The position numbers and the translations under genes are program-made. Below, in pieces: positions 1 to 8,134 of a stretch of 60,909 nt of DNA. The notes under the pieces were generated by a model. It searched no databases and was not told the DNA's origin. It was given only the letters and a program-made list of their open reading frames with translations. Position 1 is the first letter of the stretch. Every line of letters starts with the position of its first letter. This DNA comes from Flavobacterium sp. (GTDB lineage Bacteria > Bacteroidota > Bacteroidia > Flavobacteriales > Flavobacteriaceae): NCBI RefSeq assembly GCF_004211145.1, contig NZ_SEBS01000022.1, positions 1 through 60,909 of the forward strand, written 5' to 3'.

Positions 1-138
1 ATGAAATTCAAGGTTGTCGGCCGAGATCGTCCCGTGGTTTCGAACGACAAAATCTACAAGCAATTCAAAGACGCGATCGAAGCACGCGATTTCATTTTCG
101 TGACTTTGGCCGATTCGGACGGCGAATATTTGATGTAA
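1..138 (+). CDS. Short or truncated hypothetical protein (45 codons visible)
   Basis: An open frame runs from the first base (ATG) to a TAA at 136-138 and would encode 45 residues ending DSDGEYLM. The window begins exactly at this ATG, so it may be a whole small gene or only the 3' end of a longer one whose internal Met falls on the boundary. The composition (many Lys, Asp and Val, in a regular beta/alpha-like pattern) looks protein-like, but I recognise no family. It lies on the same strand as the ACP gene and is separated from it by 350 bp and a strong hairpin, so it probably belongs to a different transcription unit. Confidence 0.4.
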   Translation: MKFKVVGRDRPVVSNDKIYKQFKDAIEARDFIFVTLADSDGEYLM

Positions 139-180
139 CCGTAACTTGATTCGCGGTCAAATTTGAGCGTTTTCCCGACA

Positions 181-211
181 GACCTAACAGATTTTCAAAA
201 TCTGTTAGGTC
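181..211. repeat. Perfect 15-bp inverted repeat (hairpin, possible terminator)
   Basis: The arm gacctaacagatttt (181-195) is followed by one base and its exact reverse complement (197-211), then TTT. The stem would be very stable. It sits 43 bp after the stop at 138 and could end that transcript on either strand. Palindromes of this general form recur between genes in flavobacterial genomes, so it may be a dispersed repeat as well as a terminator. The rest of 139-492 holds no convincing gene; a 28-codon frame at 248-334 was seen but has no support. Confidence 0.6.
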
Positions 212-411
212 TTTCAAAAATAACGATTTTCAAGCACAGGTAAGTACATGAAAAACGCATCAATTCTTAAAATTCCGCAATTAAAATTTGAGCATACTCG
301 TACGCCTGCAAGCGTCGTTTCCAAAGACATTTAAAGACGATGTCGCGGGCGGCGGTGATTCCTCACGATCGTTCACTGCAATTTCTTGCGGCAATCGGTC
401 ATCGAATCGCT

Positions 412-441
412 TTGAATAGCTGAACCAATTCGTTACTTTTA
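412..441 (+). promoter_or_regulatory. Putative Bacteroidota promoter for the ACP operon
   Basis: TTG at 412-414, 19 bp, then TACTTTTA at 434-441, one mismatch from the TAnnTTTG -7 consensus. The predicted start of transcription is about 45-50 bp before the ACP start codon. Confidence 0.4.
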
Positions 442-492
442 CGGCGCTGCACCGCGGCAAAAATCACGATACCACGAACAAAAAGCTTAAAA

Positions 493-723
493 ATGACAAC
501 AGCGGAATTTATTTCAGGATTGCACGAAGAACTCGAATTCGACGCCCAGCTCACCGAGTCGACGAACCTCAAAGACCTCGACGAATGGGATTCGATGGCC
601 GCGATGGTCCTGATCGGATACGTTTCGAACAACCTCGACATAACGCTCACTGCCGACGATCTGAAGGAAATCACAACGGTTTCGTCACTCATCGACCGCA
701 TCGGCGCCGATAAATTTAACTGA
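493..723 (+). CDS. Acyl carrier protein-like protein
   Basis: This 76-residue acidic protein has the size and helical pattern of an acyl carrier protein. The phosphopantetheine attachment site is the Ser in EWDSMAAM (Ser34). Acyl carrier proteins hold growing acyl chains as thioesters on a 4'-phosphopantetheine arm in the cytoplasm. The primary fatty-acid AcpP normally has DSLD/DSLE here, so DSMA suggests a specialised carrier. It ends 1 bp before the ketoacyl synthase gene and is followed by a reductase, which makes a small dedicated acyl-synthesis operon at the head of a polysaccharide locus likely. The acyl product and acceptor are inferred, not shown. Confidence 0.8.
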   Translation: MTTAEFISGLHEELEFDAQLTESTNLKDLDEWDSMAAMVLIGYVSNNLDITLTADDLKEITTVSSLIDRIGADKFN

Positions 724-724
724 T

Positions 725-1774
725 ATGTTCCAGGATTTCAAAGGAGTCGAAATCACGGCGATCGCGACCTGCGTTCCAAAGAAAACCGTGGGTAACGACT
801 CGTTCGGGGAATTGCTGTCGGCCAAGGAATTGCGATTGTTCGAGAAAACGGTCGGGATTCTCGAAAGGCGATGGGTCGAAGATGGCGTTACCGCTTCCGA
901 TCTGTCGTTTGCGGCCGCCGAAGCGCTTTTCGCGAAATATCCATCGGCGAAAAACGACATCGATTGCCTGATCTTCCTGAGCCAATCTCCCGATTATAAA
1001 ATCCCGTTCACGTCGAATATCCTGCAGGATCGCCTCGGTTTGAAACGCGGCATGCTGTGCCTCGACATCAACGCCGGTTGCGCCGGATTCGTGCAAGGTT
1101 TGGCAACTGCGTTCGCGCTCGCCCAGACCGTAAAAGGAAAAGTGCTGTTGATCACGGCCGAAACCATGTCGCGCATGTTGTCTAAAAAAGACCGCGCCAC
1201 GACGATGCTTTTCGGTGACGGAGCCGCGGCGGTCCTGATCGGGAATACGGGCAACCAAAACGCAATTTCAAACTTCAATTTCTTTACCGACGGAGCGAAC
1301 GCCGACGCGATCATCATCCCCGACGGCGGTTACCGAAACCCTACGACCGACAAGAGTTTTGAACCTGTCGAAGACGAAAAACTCAACGTCAAGAATCGCC
1401 TGAATCTTTCGATGGACGGCGCGCGAGTCTTCGATTTTACGTTGCGCGAGATCACGCCAAGCCTCAAATCGTTGCTTGAAAAAGTCGGGAAAACCACGGG
1501 CGAAATCGAATATTTCCTGTTGCACCAATCGAACCGCTTCATCCTTGCGCAAATCGCGACGCAATTGGGAATTCCGATGGATAAAATGCTCGTCAACATC
1601 GAGAAATACGGGAACACGAGCAGCGTTTCGATTCCATTGCTGATGGCGAGTCATCGCGAAAAATTGAGCGGGAACCAATCGATCGCGTTGTGCGGTTATG
1701 GCGTCGGGCTCAATTGGGCAAACGCCGTTCTTGAGAATACCAGAATCGACATTTTAGAAACCGTTTCCATATAA
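725..1774 (+). CDS. 3-oxoacyl-ACP synthase III (FabH-like ketosynthase)
   Basis: The 349-residue protein has the two halves of a thiolase-fold KASIII. The active-site Cys119 lies in INAGCAGF, His267 in LLHQSN and Asn297 in KYGNTSS, so the Cys-His-Asn triad is complete. FabH-type enzymes condense an acyl-CoA or acyl-ACP with malonyl-ACP to give a 3-ketoacyl-ACP. The ACP gene directly upstream and the reductase overlapping its stop codon (TAATG) suggest one pathway: ACP loading, condensation, then ketone reduction. The normal housekeeping fabH usually sits with plsX, which is not here, so this is probably an accessory copy making an acyl group for glycan decoration. Confidence 0.85.
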   Translation: MFQDFKGVEITAIATCVPKKTVGNDSFGELLSAKELRLFEKTVGILERRWVEDGVTASDLSFAAAEALFAKYPSAKNDIDCLIFLSQSPDYKIPFTSNILQDRLGLKRGMLCLDINAGCAGFVQGLATAFALAQTVKGKVLLITAETMSRMLSKKDRATTMLFGDGAAAVLIGNTGNQNAISNFNFFTDGANADAIIIPDGGYRNPTTDKSFEPVEDEKLNVKNRLNLSMDGARVFDFTLREITPSLKSLLEKVGKTTGEIEYFLLHQSNRFILAQIATQLGIPMDKMLVNIEKYGNTSSVSIPLLMASHREKLSGNQSIALCGYGVGLNWANAVLENTRIDILETVSI

Positions 1775-2517
1775 TGTTCACCGACAAAACCATTGTAGTC
1801 ACCGGCGCTTCGTCGGGAATCGGGAAAGCCGTAGCCATTCATTTGAGCAGCCTCGGGGCGAACTGCGTACTCATCGGGCGCGACGCGGACAAGCTTGAAA
1901 AAGTGCGTCAGTCGTGCAAAGGAAAGACGTTGGCAATCAGAGAAGATTTGTCGGATTTTGAAAAGTATACGGATATCGCCGATAGGATTTTGAATGAATT
2001 CGGCCCGATTTCAGGGTTCGTACATTCGGCGGGAATCGACCAGACCATCGCGTTGCAACAATTGCGCACCCAGGATCTGCAATCGATTTTCGACATCAAC
2101 GTTTTCGCGGCGATCCAACTTTCAGGGATCTTTACCAAGAAAAAATACAAGGCCGAAAGCCAAAGCATCGTCCTTATTTCGTCGGTCATGGGAATCGTCG
2201 GGAACAAAGGGTTGACTTCATATTCGGCATCGAAAGGCGCAATCGTCGCGATGGTCAGATCGATGGCGCTCGAACTCGCCCAGAAAGGCGTGCGCGTGAA
2301 TGCGGTTTCGCCTGGACATATTTCGGATTCCGAGATGGCGATTCTCAAAGAAAGCCGATTGCCCGAAGAAGCCAACCAACGCATACGCGACAACCATCCG
2401 CTCGGACTCGGAACCTGCGACGACGTGGCGTTTGCGGTCAAATTTTTATTGTCGGACGAATCGCGCTGGATCACGGGACAGAATCTTGTCATCGACGGCG
2501 GTTATTCGATACAATAA
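1774..2517 (+). CDS. SDR-family 3-ketoacyl reductase (FabG-like)
   Basis: This 247-residue classical short-chain dehydrogenase has the cofactor motif TGASSGIG at residues 10-17, the catalytic Ser around 136-137, and Tyr150/Lys154 in YSASKGA. The C-terminal DGGYSIQ is typical of FabG-like proteins. These enzymes use NAD(P)H to reduce ketones, most simply here the 3-ketoacyl-ACP made by the preceding synthase. The start codon overlaps the previous stop by one base, which indicates translational coupling. A sugar-nucleotide reductase role cannot be excluded from sequence alone, but the ACP/KASIII context favours acyl reduction. Confidence 0.82.
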   Translation: MFTDKTIVVTGASSGIGKAVAIHLSSLGANCVLIGRDADKLEKVRQSCKGKTLAIREDLSDFEKYTDIADRILNEFGPISGFVHSAGIDQTIALQQLRTQDLQSIFDINVFAAIQLSGIFTKKKYKAESQSIVLISSVMGIVGNKGLTSYSASKGAIVAMVRSMALELAQKGVRVNAVSPGHISDSEMAILKESRLPEEANQRIRDNHPLGLGTCDDVAFAVKFLLSDESRWITGQNLVIDGGYSIQ

Positions 2518-2522
2518 CTTTA

Positions 2523-3467
2523 ATGAACGGCAAATTCATCATATCGCTGGATTTTGAGCTGCATTGGGGCATCGCCGACATTTGTGCGCTCGACGGCAAA
2601 AAGGAATATTTCGACGCCACGCGTGAAAGCATCCCGAAAGTCTTGTCGCTGTTTGAAAAATACGGCATCCACGCCACTTGGGCGAGTGTCGGTTTTTTGT
2701 TCGCGCATGATAAAGAACAATTGTTGGACTTCAGCCGAATCGAACGTCCGAATTACGAAAATCAAGTGCTTTCGAATTATTCGATCTTCGATACGGTCGG
2801 CGCCGATGAAAAAAGCGATCCGTATCATTTCGCGCCTTCGTTCATCCAAAAAATTATCGACACACCCAACCAGGAACTGGGAAGCCATACGTTTTCGCAT
2901 TACTACTGCAACGAATCCGGGCAGACGGCCGCGCAATTCGAAGCCGATTTGAAATCGGCCCAGGAAATAGCGAAACAAAATTTTGGCGTTGAAATGCGAT
3001 CGCTGGTGTTTCCACGCAATCAAATCAATGCCGATTACTTGTCGATTCTCGCTGAGAAAGGTTTCCGGACGGCGCGTTCGAACCCGAAACAATGGTTCTG
3101 GAAAGGAAATGCTTTGCACATGCGATTGGCGCGTCTGCTCGATACGCTATTGCCGATCGGAAATCCGCCCGCGTTTGAAAGTGAAGTGGTCGACGGCGTT
3201 TTGCTGTTGCCCGCGAATCGGTTCTTGCGTCCGATAAACGCAAATGAAAAATTGCTGCAACCGTTAAAGTGGAACCGAATAAAAAGCGAAATGAAATATG
3301 CCGCCAAGCACAAACGCGCGTATCATTTGTGGTGGCATCCGCACAACTTCGGATATTTTACAAACGAGAACATGGCCTATCTCGAAAAAATCCTCAACTA
3401 CTATTCGGAACTGAACAAGAAATACGGTTTTGAATCGGCGTCGATGATCGAGATGCTCAAACCTTAG
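2523..3467 (+). CDS. Polysaccharide deacetylase family protein (NodB-like)
   Basis: The 314-residue protein begins with a beta strand leading to SLDFELHWG, which contains the conserved metal/catalytic Asp of carbohydrate esterase 4 enzymes (Asp10), and has SHTFSHYY near residues 120-126, which fits the metal-binding HxxxH motif. There is no signal peptide, so it probably acts in the cytoplasm on a lipid-linked or nucleotide-linked sugar. Such enzymes remove N- or O-acetyl groups from amino sugars. It follows the reductase gene by 5 bp on the same strand. Its stop codon overlaps the stop of the convergent acyltransferase gene by 4 bp. Confidence 0.8.
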   Translation: MNGKFIISLDFELHWGIADICALDGKKEYFDATRESIPKVLSLFEKYGIHATWASVGFLFAHDKEQLLDFSRIERPNYENQVLSNYSIFDTVGADEKSDPYHFAPSFIQKIIDTPNQELGSHTFSHYYCNESGQTAAQFEADLKSAQEIAKQNFGVEMRSLVFPRNQINADYLSILAEKGFRTARSNPKQWFWKGNALHMRLARLLDTLLPIGNPPAFESEVVDGVLLLPANRFLRPINANEKLLQPLKWNRIKSEMKYAAKHKRAYHLWWHPHNFGYFTNENMAYLEKILNYYSELNKKYGFESASMIEMLKP

Positions 3468-4609
3468 TTCGCGACGGCCGTAGTTTCCTTTTTACCGAAA
3501 ATCTTCTTGTACCAATTCTTGTCCATGCACGGCCTTTCGACCAAAAGGAAGAAAAGTGCCGAACTGACTGCTATCGGAACCAGCATGATCAACGTGTAAA
3601 TCGTGATGTTGACGAACGAATAACCTGAAAACTGAAACCGCATCAACGGATTCCCGAAAGCGCTCATCACATAATAATGCAACAGGTAAATCGAATAGCA
3701 CATGCCGCCGATGTTCGTGACCAAACTCATGCGCATCACGCTGAAAACCTTGTGGAACAAGATGTAGTAATATAAAAGGAACACGCAAGCGATTTGCAGG
3801 ACTTCCCATAGATAATTCTGGTACGCAAACGCGAAGTCGCCGCGTTCGAACAACCAGATCACACAAAAACACAGCAACGCGATCACGGAATCATAGCCGG
3901 TTTTGGGCAATAACGTTTGTTTGGAGACATATAGATCGGCGAGTAGAAAACCCAGCAGGAAATATTGTAAATAGTTGAGCAGCGAAATAAACGGAAGATC
4001 GCTCACGTAATTGAATCCGATCATGAGCACAATCGCGATCGATAGCAAAATACGTCGAACGTTCGCATTTCCAATCGCGAAAACCAGGGCGAGAATAGGA
4101 GCGAGGATGTAAAACTGCACTTCGATTTCAAGGCTCCAAGCGACGCCGTTGGCCTGCAATCCGGGATAGATGAAATTGTTGATGTACACGAGAGAGCTCA
4201 AATATCGCGGCAACGCTTCGTCAAAAGTCAGCGTCTTGGCAACATAGACCGCGCCGATGGCGAGCAATGTCATCACGATGATATACGGCGGCTCGAGTCG
4301 CGTCAATCGTCTCAGGAAATATTGTTTGAGACTTACCTTTTTACCGTTTTCTATGTGGTATTTCGCGAACGGCATTCCGAGTATCAAACCGCTGATCGCA
4401 AAAAACAACGGCACGCCGAAGTTTCCGTGCGACAGGATTTTTTCCAAAAAGGAATAGTCGATGCTGTCTTTGTAATGGCTCGCATCCTTGATATTGAAAA
4501 AACACCAGTAGTGATACAAAACCACGCTCACGACCGCGATAAAGCGCAATCCGTCGATTTCAGGGATAAAACTCCCCGAGGAAGTAATGCGTTTGAAAGA
4601 TAATTTCAT
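3464..4609 (-). CDS. Membrane acyltransferase, acyltransferase-3 family (OafA-like)
   Basis: This is an integral membrane protein of 381 residues with about ten hydrophobic segments and the N-terminal signature IPEIDGLRFIAVVSVVLYHYW, whose His is the family's catalytic residue. Acyltransferase-3 proteins O-acylate extracytoplasmic sugars, usually transferring acetyl groups onto O-antigen, capsule or peptidoglycan. I place the start at the ATG at 4609 (MKLSFKRI) rather than the TTG one codon upstream. It is the only gene of the first 17 kb on the reverse strand and has its own promoter in the divergent gap shared with the next operon. The substrate is unknown. Confidence 0.85.
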   Translation of the reverse strand: MKLSFKRITSSGSFIPEIDGLRFIAVVSVVLYHYWCFFNIKDASHYKDSIDYSFLEKILSHGNFGVPLFFAISGLILGMPFAKYHIENGKKVSLKQYFLRRLTRLEPPYIIVMTLLAIGAVYVAKTLTFDEALPRYLSSLVYINNFIYPGLQANGVAWSLEIEVQFYILAPILALVFAIGNANVRRILLSIAIVLMIGFNYVSDLPFISLLNYLQYFLLGFLLADLYVSKQTLLPKTGYDSVIALLCFCVIWLFERGDFAFAYQNYLWEVLQIACVFLLYYYILFHKVFSVMRMSLVTNIGGMCYSIYLLHYYVMSAFGNPLMRFQFSGYSFVNITIYTLIMLVPIAVSSALFFLLVERPCMDKNWYKKIFGKKETTAVAN

Positions 4610-4629
4610 CAAGCCTGGGCGATTTGCGG

Positions 4630-4663
4630 CAAATATAGAAATGTTTTACGAGCTTTCGCGCAA
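4630..4663 (-). promoter_or_regulatory. Putative promoter of the reverse-strand acyltransferase gene
   Basis: On the reverse strand a TTG (4661-4663), 23 bp and TATATTTG (4630-4637) match the Bacteroidota TTG / TAnnTTTG promoter pattern exactly. The start codon is 20 bp further on. Confidence 0.5.
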
Positions 4664-4726
4664 GCCCGGCCGACAGTTAACACCAATGTTAATCTAACAG
4701 TATCGCCGAATTAACACAAAAAAAAG

Positions 4727-4734
4727 TAAGTTTG
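4727..4734 (+). promoter_or_regulatory. Putative -7 box of the 4745-11989 operon
   Basis: TAAGTTTG matches TAnnTTTG and lies 10 bp before the ATG at 4745, which implies a very short leader. No clear TTG is found at the usual distance upstream. Confidence 0.4.
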
Positions 4735-4744
4735 TGCTCTCAAG

Positions 4745-5902
4745 ATGCACAAGAAAAAAATCATACGCACAAGCACGGTTCCCATCACGCTCGATAATTT
4801 GCTGCGCGGGCAGTTGGCGTTTCTCGACCGATATTACGATGTAATCGCGGTTTCAGGAGAAGGCGAAAACCTGCGGGCCGTCGAACAGCGGGAACAGGTA
4901 ACCGTGATTCCGTTGCAGATGTACCGTAACATCAAGCCGTTCCATGATTTGGTTTCACTTTGGAAACTGTATCGCCTGTTCAAAAAAGAGCGTCCGTTTT
5001 TGGTACATTCGATGACGCCCAAAGCCGGTCTGCTCACGATGACCGCGGGTTGGCTCGCCCGGATTCCGGTCAGGGCGCATACGTTCACGGGTCTAGTTTT
5101 TCCAAGTAAGACGGGAGCGATGCAGAAGTTGCTGATTCTGATGGATCGCCTTTTGTGCCGCTTCGCTACCGATATTTTTCCCGAAGGCGAAGGCGTAAAA
5201 CGCGACCTGCAACATTTCGACATTACTAAAAAACCGTTGACGATAATCGGAAACGGAAACGTGAACGGCATCGACACGGATTTTTTTAATCCCGACAAGA
5301 TCGACGAAAGCGAGAAAAACCAATTGCGGGCTTCACTCTCGATCGCGCCCGACGATTTCGTATTCATCTTCGTGGGCCGACTCGTGAAAGACAAAGGCAT
5401 AACCGAGTTGGTCGGCGCCTTTCTGGAGATGACTGCGTTGCATGCGAACGTGAAGTTGCTGCTCGTCGGCGATTACGAACCGGAGCTCGATCCGCTTCCC
5501 GCCGGAACGATACGGGCGATCGAGTCGGAAAAAAATATAATTACGACGGGTTGGCAAACCGAAACCAGGAATTTCTATGCGATCTCGGACGCGCTCGTGT
5601 TGCCGAGTTACCGCGAAGGTTTCCCGAATTCGGTGCTCCAGGCGGGCGCGATGGGTTTGCCAAGCATAGTTACCGATATAAACGGCAGCAACGAAATCGT
5701 CATTCCACGCAAAAATGGGTTGATCGTCGCTCCCAAAAACCAATCGGAATTGCTCGGAGCGATGCTCGAAATATACGACGACAAAGAATTGTTTGCACTG
5801 ATGCGCCAAAACGCAAGGCCGAGCATCGTGGAGAGATTCTCCCAAACCGAATTGTGGAACGCCTTGCTCGCAAAATACCGCTCGCTCGAAAATAAAAAAT
5901 AG
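4745..5902 (+). CDS. GT4-family glycosyltransferase
   Basis: The 385-residue protein has a GT-B fold. The C-terminal half shows the strand-loop IFVGRLVKDKGITELV and the acceptor/donor-site stretch SYREGFPNSVLQAGAMGLP with the EX7E-like region of GT4 enzymes. Such retaining transferases move a sugar from a nucleotide donor to a lipid-linked acceptor at the cytoplasmic face of the membrane. It is the first gene of a tightly packed run that continues with two phosphoglycosyl transferases. The N-terminal half, with HSMTPKAGLLTMTAGWLARIP, resembles transferases that act early on undecaprenyl-linked sugars. The donor sugar is not predictable. Confidence 0.88.
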   Translation: MHKKKIIRTSTVPITLDNLLRGQLAFLDRYYDVIAVSGEGENLRAVEQREQVTVIPLQMYRNIKPFHDLVSLWKLYRLFKKERPFLVHSMTPKAGLLTMTAGWLARIPVRAHTFTGLVFPSKTGAMQKLLILMDRLLCRFATDIFPEGEGVKRDLQHFDITKKPLTIIGNGNVNGIDTDFFNPDKIDESEKNQLRASLSIAPDDFVFIFVGRLVKDKGITELVGAFLEMTALHANVKLLLVGDYEPELDPLPAGTIRAIESEKNIITTGWQTETRNFYAISDALVLPSYREGFPNSVLQAGAMGLPSIVTDINGSNEIVIPRKNGLIVAPKNQSELLGAMLEIYDDKELFALMRQNARPSIVERFSQTELWNALLAKYRSLENKK

Positions 5903-5921
5903 AAATAACAATAGGAATAAA

Positions 5922-6536
5922 ATGTACGCAGTCCTAAAACGTCCGCTCCAACTTTTTTTAGTGCTCATATCGGCGCCGGTCTGGTTGATCGTTTATGCGA
6001 TCGTAGCATTGCTCGTCGCGGTAAAAATCGGTCGTCCGGTACTTTTTTCTCAGGATCGTTGCGGTTTGGACGGACGCGTTTTCCGCATCTACAAGTTCCG
6101 AACGATGACCAACGAGCGCGACGAAAACGGCGTCTTATTGCCCGATAATCTGCGTCTGACGGCATTCGGAAAGTTCCTGAGAAGTTCAAGCCTCGATGAA
6201 TTGCCGAGCCTGTTCAACGTAATAAAGGGCGATATGTCGCTTGTCGGGCCGCGTCCGTTGCTCGCGCAATATCTGGAACTCTACAGTCCTTTCCAGAAGC
6301 GTCGTCACGAAGTCTTGCCCGGAATTACAGGCTGGGCGCAGGTCAACGGACGGAACGCGATTAGTTGGGAACAGAAATTCGAATACGATGTCTGGTATGT
6401 CGACCATGAAAGTTTCCTCTTGGATTGCCGAATCATACTGCTCACGCTAAAAAAAGTCGTCGTGGCCGAAGGAATCAACGCCGCGAACGATTCGGCGATG
6501 GAAGTTTTTCGCGGAAGCAAACAAGAAACGCCCTAA
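5922..6536 (+). CDS. Small phosphoglycosyl transferase (PglC-like, initiating)
   Basis: The 204-residue protein is a monotopic sugar-1-phosphate transferase. It has one N-terminal membrane segment (residues about 10-32), the motif YKFRTMT, the catalytic Asp-Glu in SLDELPS, LVGPRPLL and the late motif GITGWAQVNGRN. Enzymes of this type move a phospho-sugar from UDP-sugar to undecaprenyl phosphate and so start glycan assembly. PglC, WecP-like and related enzymes use N-acetylated amino sugars. A second small homologue begins 10 bp after its stop, and a third, larger one lies at 40542. Confidence 0.9.
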   Translation: MYAVLKRPLQLFLVLISAPVWLIVYAIVALLVAVKIGRPVLFSQDRCGLDGRVFRIYKFRTMTNERDENGVLLPDNLRLTAFGKFLRSSSLDELPSLFNVIKGDMSLVGPRPLLAQYLELYSPFQKRRHEVLPGITGWAQVNGRNAISWEQKFEYDVWYVDHESFLLDCRIILLTLKKVVVAEGINAANDSAMEVFRGSKQETP

Positions 6537-6545
6537 ACCATAAAA

Positions 6546-7121
6546 ATGCTCTTAAAACGGATTCTTGATTTTGTCGTTTCGCTGTCGGTGCTGCTGCTTT
6601 TTGGCTGGCTGATCGTTTTGTTCTGGGCGATTGCGGCCATCGATACGAAATCGTCGGGTATTTTTAGGCAGACGAGAATCGGGCAATTCGCCAAACCGTT
6701 CACGATCCTCAAATTGCGTTCGATGACCGACACCGACCCGAAAATCATCACGCCCTACGGCAAATGGATGCGAAAATACAAGGTTGACGAACTTCCCCAA
6801 TTCCTTCATGTCCTGATCGGTCAAATGAGTCTCGTCGGACCGCGCCCCGATGTTCCGGGATATTACGACAAGCTCGAAGGCGACGACCGCAACGTGTTGA
6901 AACTAAAGCCCGGACTAACGAGCGACGCGGCGATCAAATATTCGAACGAGGACGAACTGCTGTCCGAACAACCCGATCCGCTGCGCTACAACGACGAAAT
7001 CCTATTTCCCGACAAAGTCAAAATGAATCTATATTACGTGGAAAACCGCAGTTTTTTTGGAGATATCGCCACGTTGCTGCGCACATTCGCTAAATTTATC
7101 CCTGCCAAAAACCGCCAATAA
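6546..7121 (+). CDS. Second small phosphoglycosyl transferase (sugar transferase)
   Basis: This 191-residue homologue of the preceding gene has a single N-terminal membrane helix, LKLRSMTD, the catalytic Asp-Glu in KVDELPQ, and LVGPRPDVPGYY followed by a KPGLTSDAAIKYSNE segment. That last segment replaces the GITGWAQVNGR motif of its neighbour and marks a separate subgroup with a distinct sugar preference. The stop overlaps the start of the next gene by one base. Two different initiating transferases side by side suggest either two glycans or two alternative first sugars. Confidence 0.88.
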   Translation: MLLKRILDFVVSLSVLLLFGWLIVLFWAIAAIDTKSSGIFRQTRIGQFAKPFTILKLRSMTDTDPKIITPYGKWMRKYKVDELPQFLHVLIGQMSLVGPRPDVPGYYDKLEGDDRNVLKLKPGLTSDAAIKYSNEDELLSEQPDPLRYNDEILFPDKVKMNLYYVENRSFFGDIATLLRTFAKFIPAKNRQ

Positions 7122-8134
7122 TGCTTTTAAGTATCATCGTTCCCGTTTATAATGTCGAAAAATACCTGGCGCGTTGCCTTGACAGTCTCGTCGATCAGGA
7201 TTTGTTGCCCGATGAATTCGAGATTATCGTGGTCAACGACGGTTCGCCCGACGGAAGTCTCGCCATAGCCGAACAATACAAAGCAAAATATCCGCAAATA
7301 AAAATCGTTTCCCAGCACAACCAAGGCTTGAGCGAGGCGCGAAATACGGGCGTCCGGGAAGCGAAAGGCGAGTATATCAACTTTGTGGATTCTGACGATT
7401 ATGTGGAGCGAAACGTATACGGCTGCTTGATGTCGCTCGTAAAAAAACACGATTTGGACTTTTTGGGTTTTTCGGCCACGAACACGCCCGAATCGAATTA
7501 TAGGGCAACGGTCGATTTTTCGCCTTATGACAAATCGCTCGAAGTCTACACGGGTCTGGAATTCATCGCTAAACACAACTATCTCGCGAATGCGTGGTGG
7601 TACATCGTCAGGAAAAAATTGCTCGACGATACGGGTTTGGTGTTCGAGAAAGGGCGCATACTCGAGGACGGCATGCACACGTCGGAACTGCTTATCAGTG
7701 CAAAACGCGTGGCATACGTGAAACTCGACATCTATCGCTATTTCCTGAACATGGTTTCGATCATGACCACGACGGCCCGGAAGAACAGCGAGCGCATGAC
7801 CAACGATTCGTTTTTCATCATCGAGCGATTCGGGAAATTGGTCGGAATGGCGCGCGAAAAAGGCGCGAATCCGGCAGCGTTGAGGCGATTGCGCACCATA
7901 CGCGAAGCCTATTTGTTTTTTTTCTTCTTACGAATGGTTCGCGGCAATGCGCCGTTTGGGGAATTCTCGAAAGTCATCGCGAAGATGGAGAAAGACGGCG
8001 TTTGGCCGATGCGCGATTTTTTCGGGGTCGATTATACGTCGAAACAGGAGCGACTGCTTTCCATCATATTCAATAACAAATTTTTGCTGCGACTGATGCT
8101 CGCAGGAAATTCGATTTTTAAGATCATCAAATGA
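7121..8134 (+). CDS. GT2-family glycosyltransferase
   Basis: The 337-residue protein opens with the GT-A signature LSIIVPVYNVEKYLARCLDSL. It then has the nucleotide-binding IVVNDGSPDGS and the metal-binding FVDSDDYV (DXD) around residue 90. Enzymes of this family use UDP- or dTDP-sugars and invert configuration. It overlaps the genes on both sides by 1-4 bases, so it is translated as part of the operon. The C-terminal third is basic and has a hydrophobic end that may contact the membrane. Acceptor and donor are unknown. Confidence 0.9.
   Translation: MLLSIIVPVYNVEKYLARCLDSLVDQDLLPDEFEIIVVNDGSPDGSLAIAEQYKAKYPQIKIVSQHNQGLSEARNTGVREAKGEYINFVDSDDYVERNVYGCLMSLVKKHDLDFLGFSATNTPESNYRATVDFSPYDKSLEVYTGLEFIAKHNYLANAWWYIVRKKLLDDTGLVFEKGRILEDGMHTSELLISAKRVAYVKLDIYRYFLNMVSIMTTTARKNSERMTNDSFFIIERFGKLVGMAREKGANPAALRRLRTIREAYLFFFFLRMVRGNAPFGEFSKVIAKMEKDGVWPMRDFFGVDYTSKQERLLSIIFNNKFLLRLMLAGNSIFKIIK

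Noticed and set aside
248..334. 28-codon frame between the first hairpin and the ACP gene
   Set aside because: Too short to judge, no promoter box or family signal; kept only as a note.
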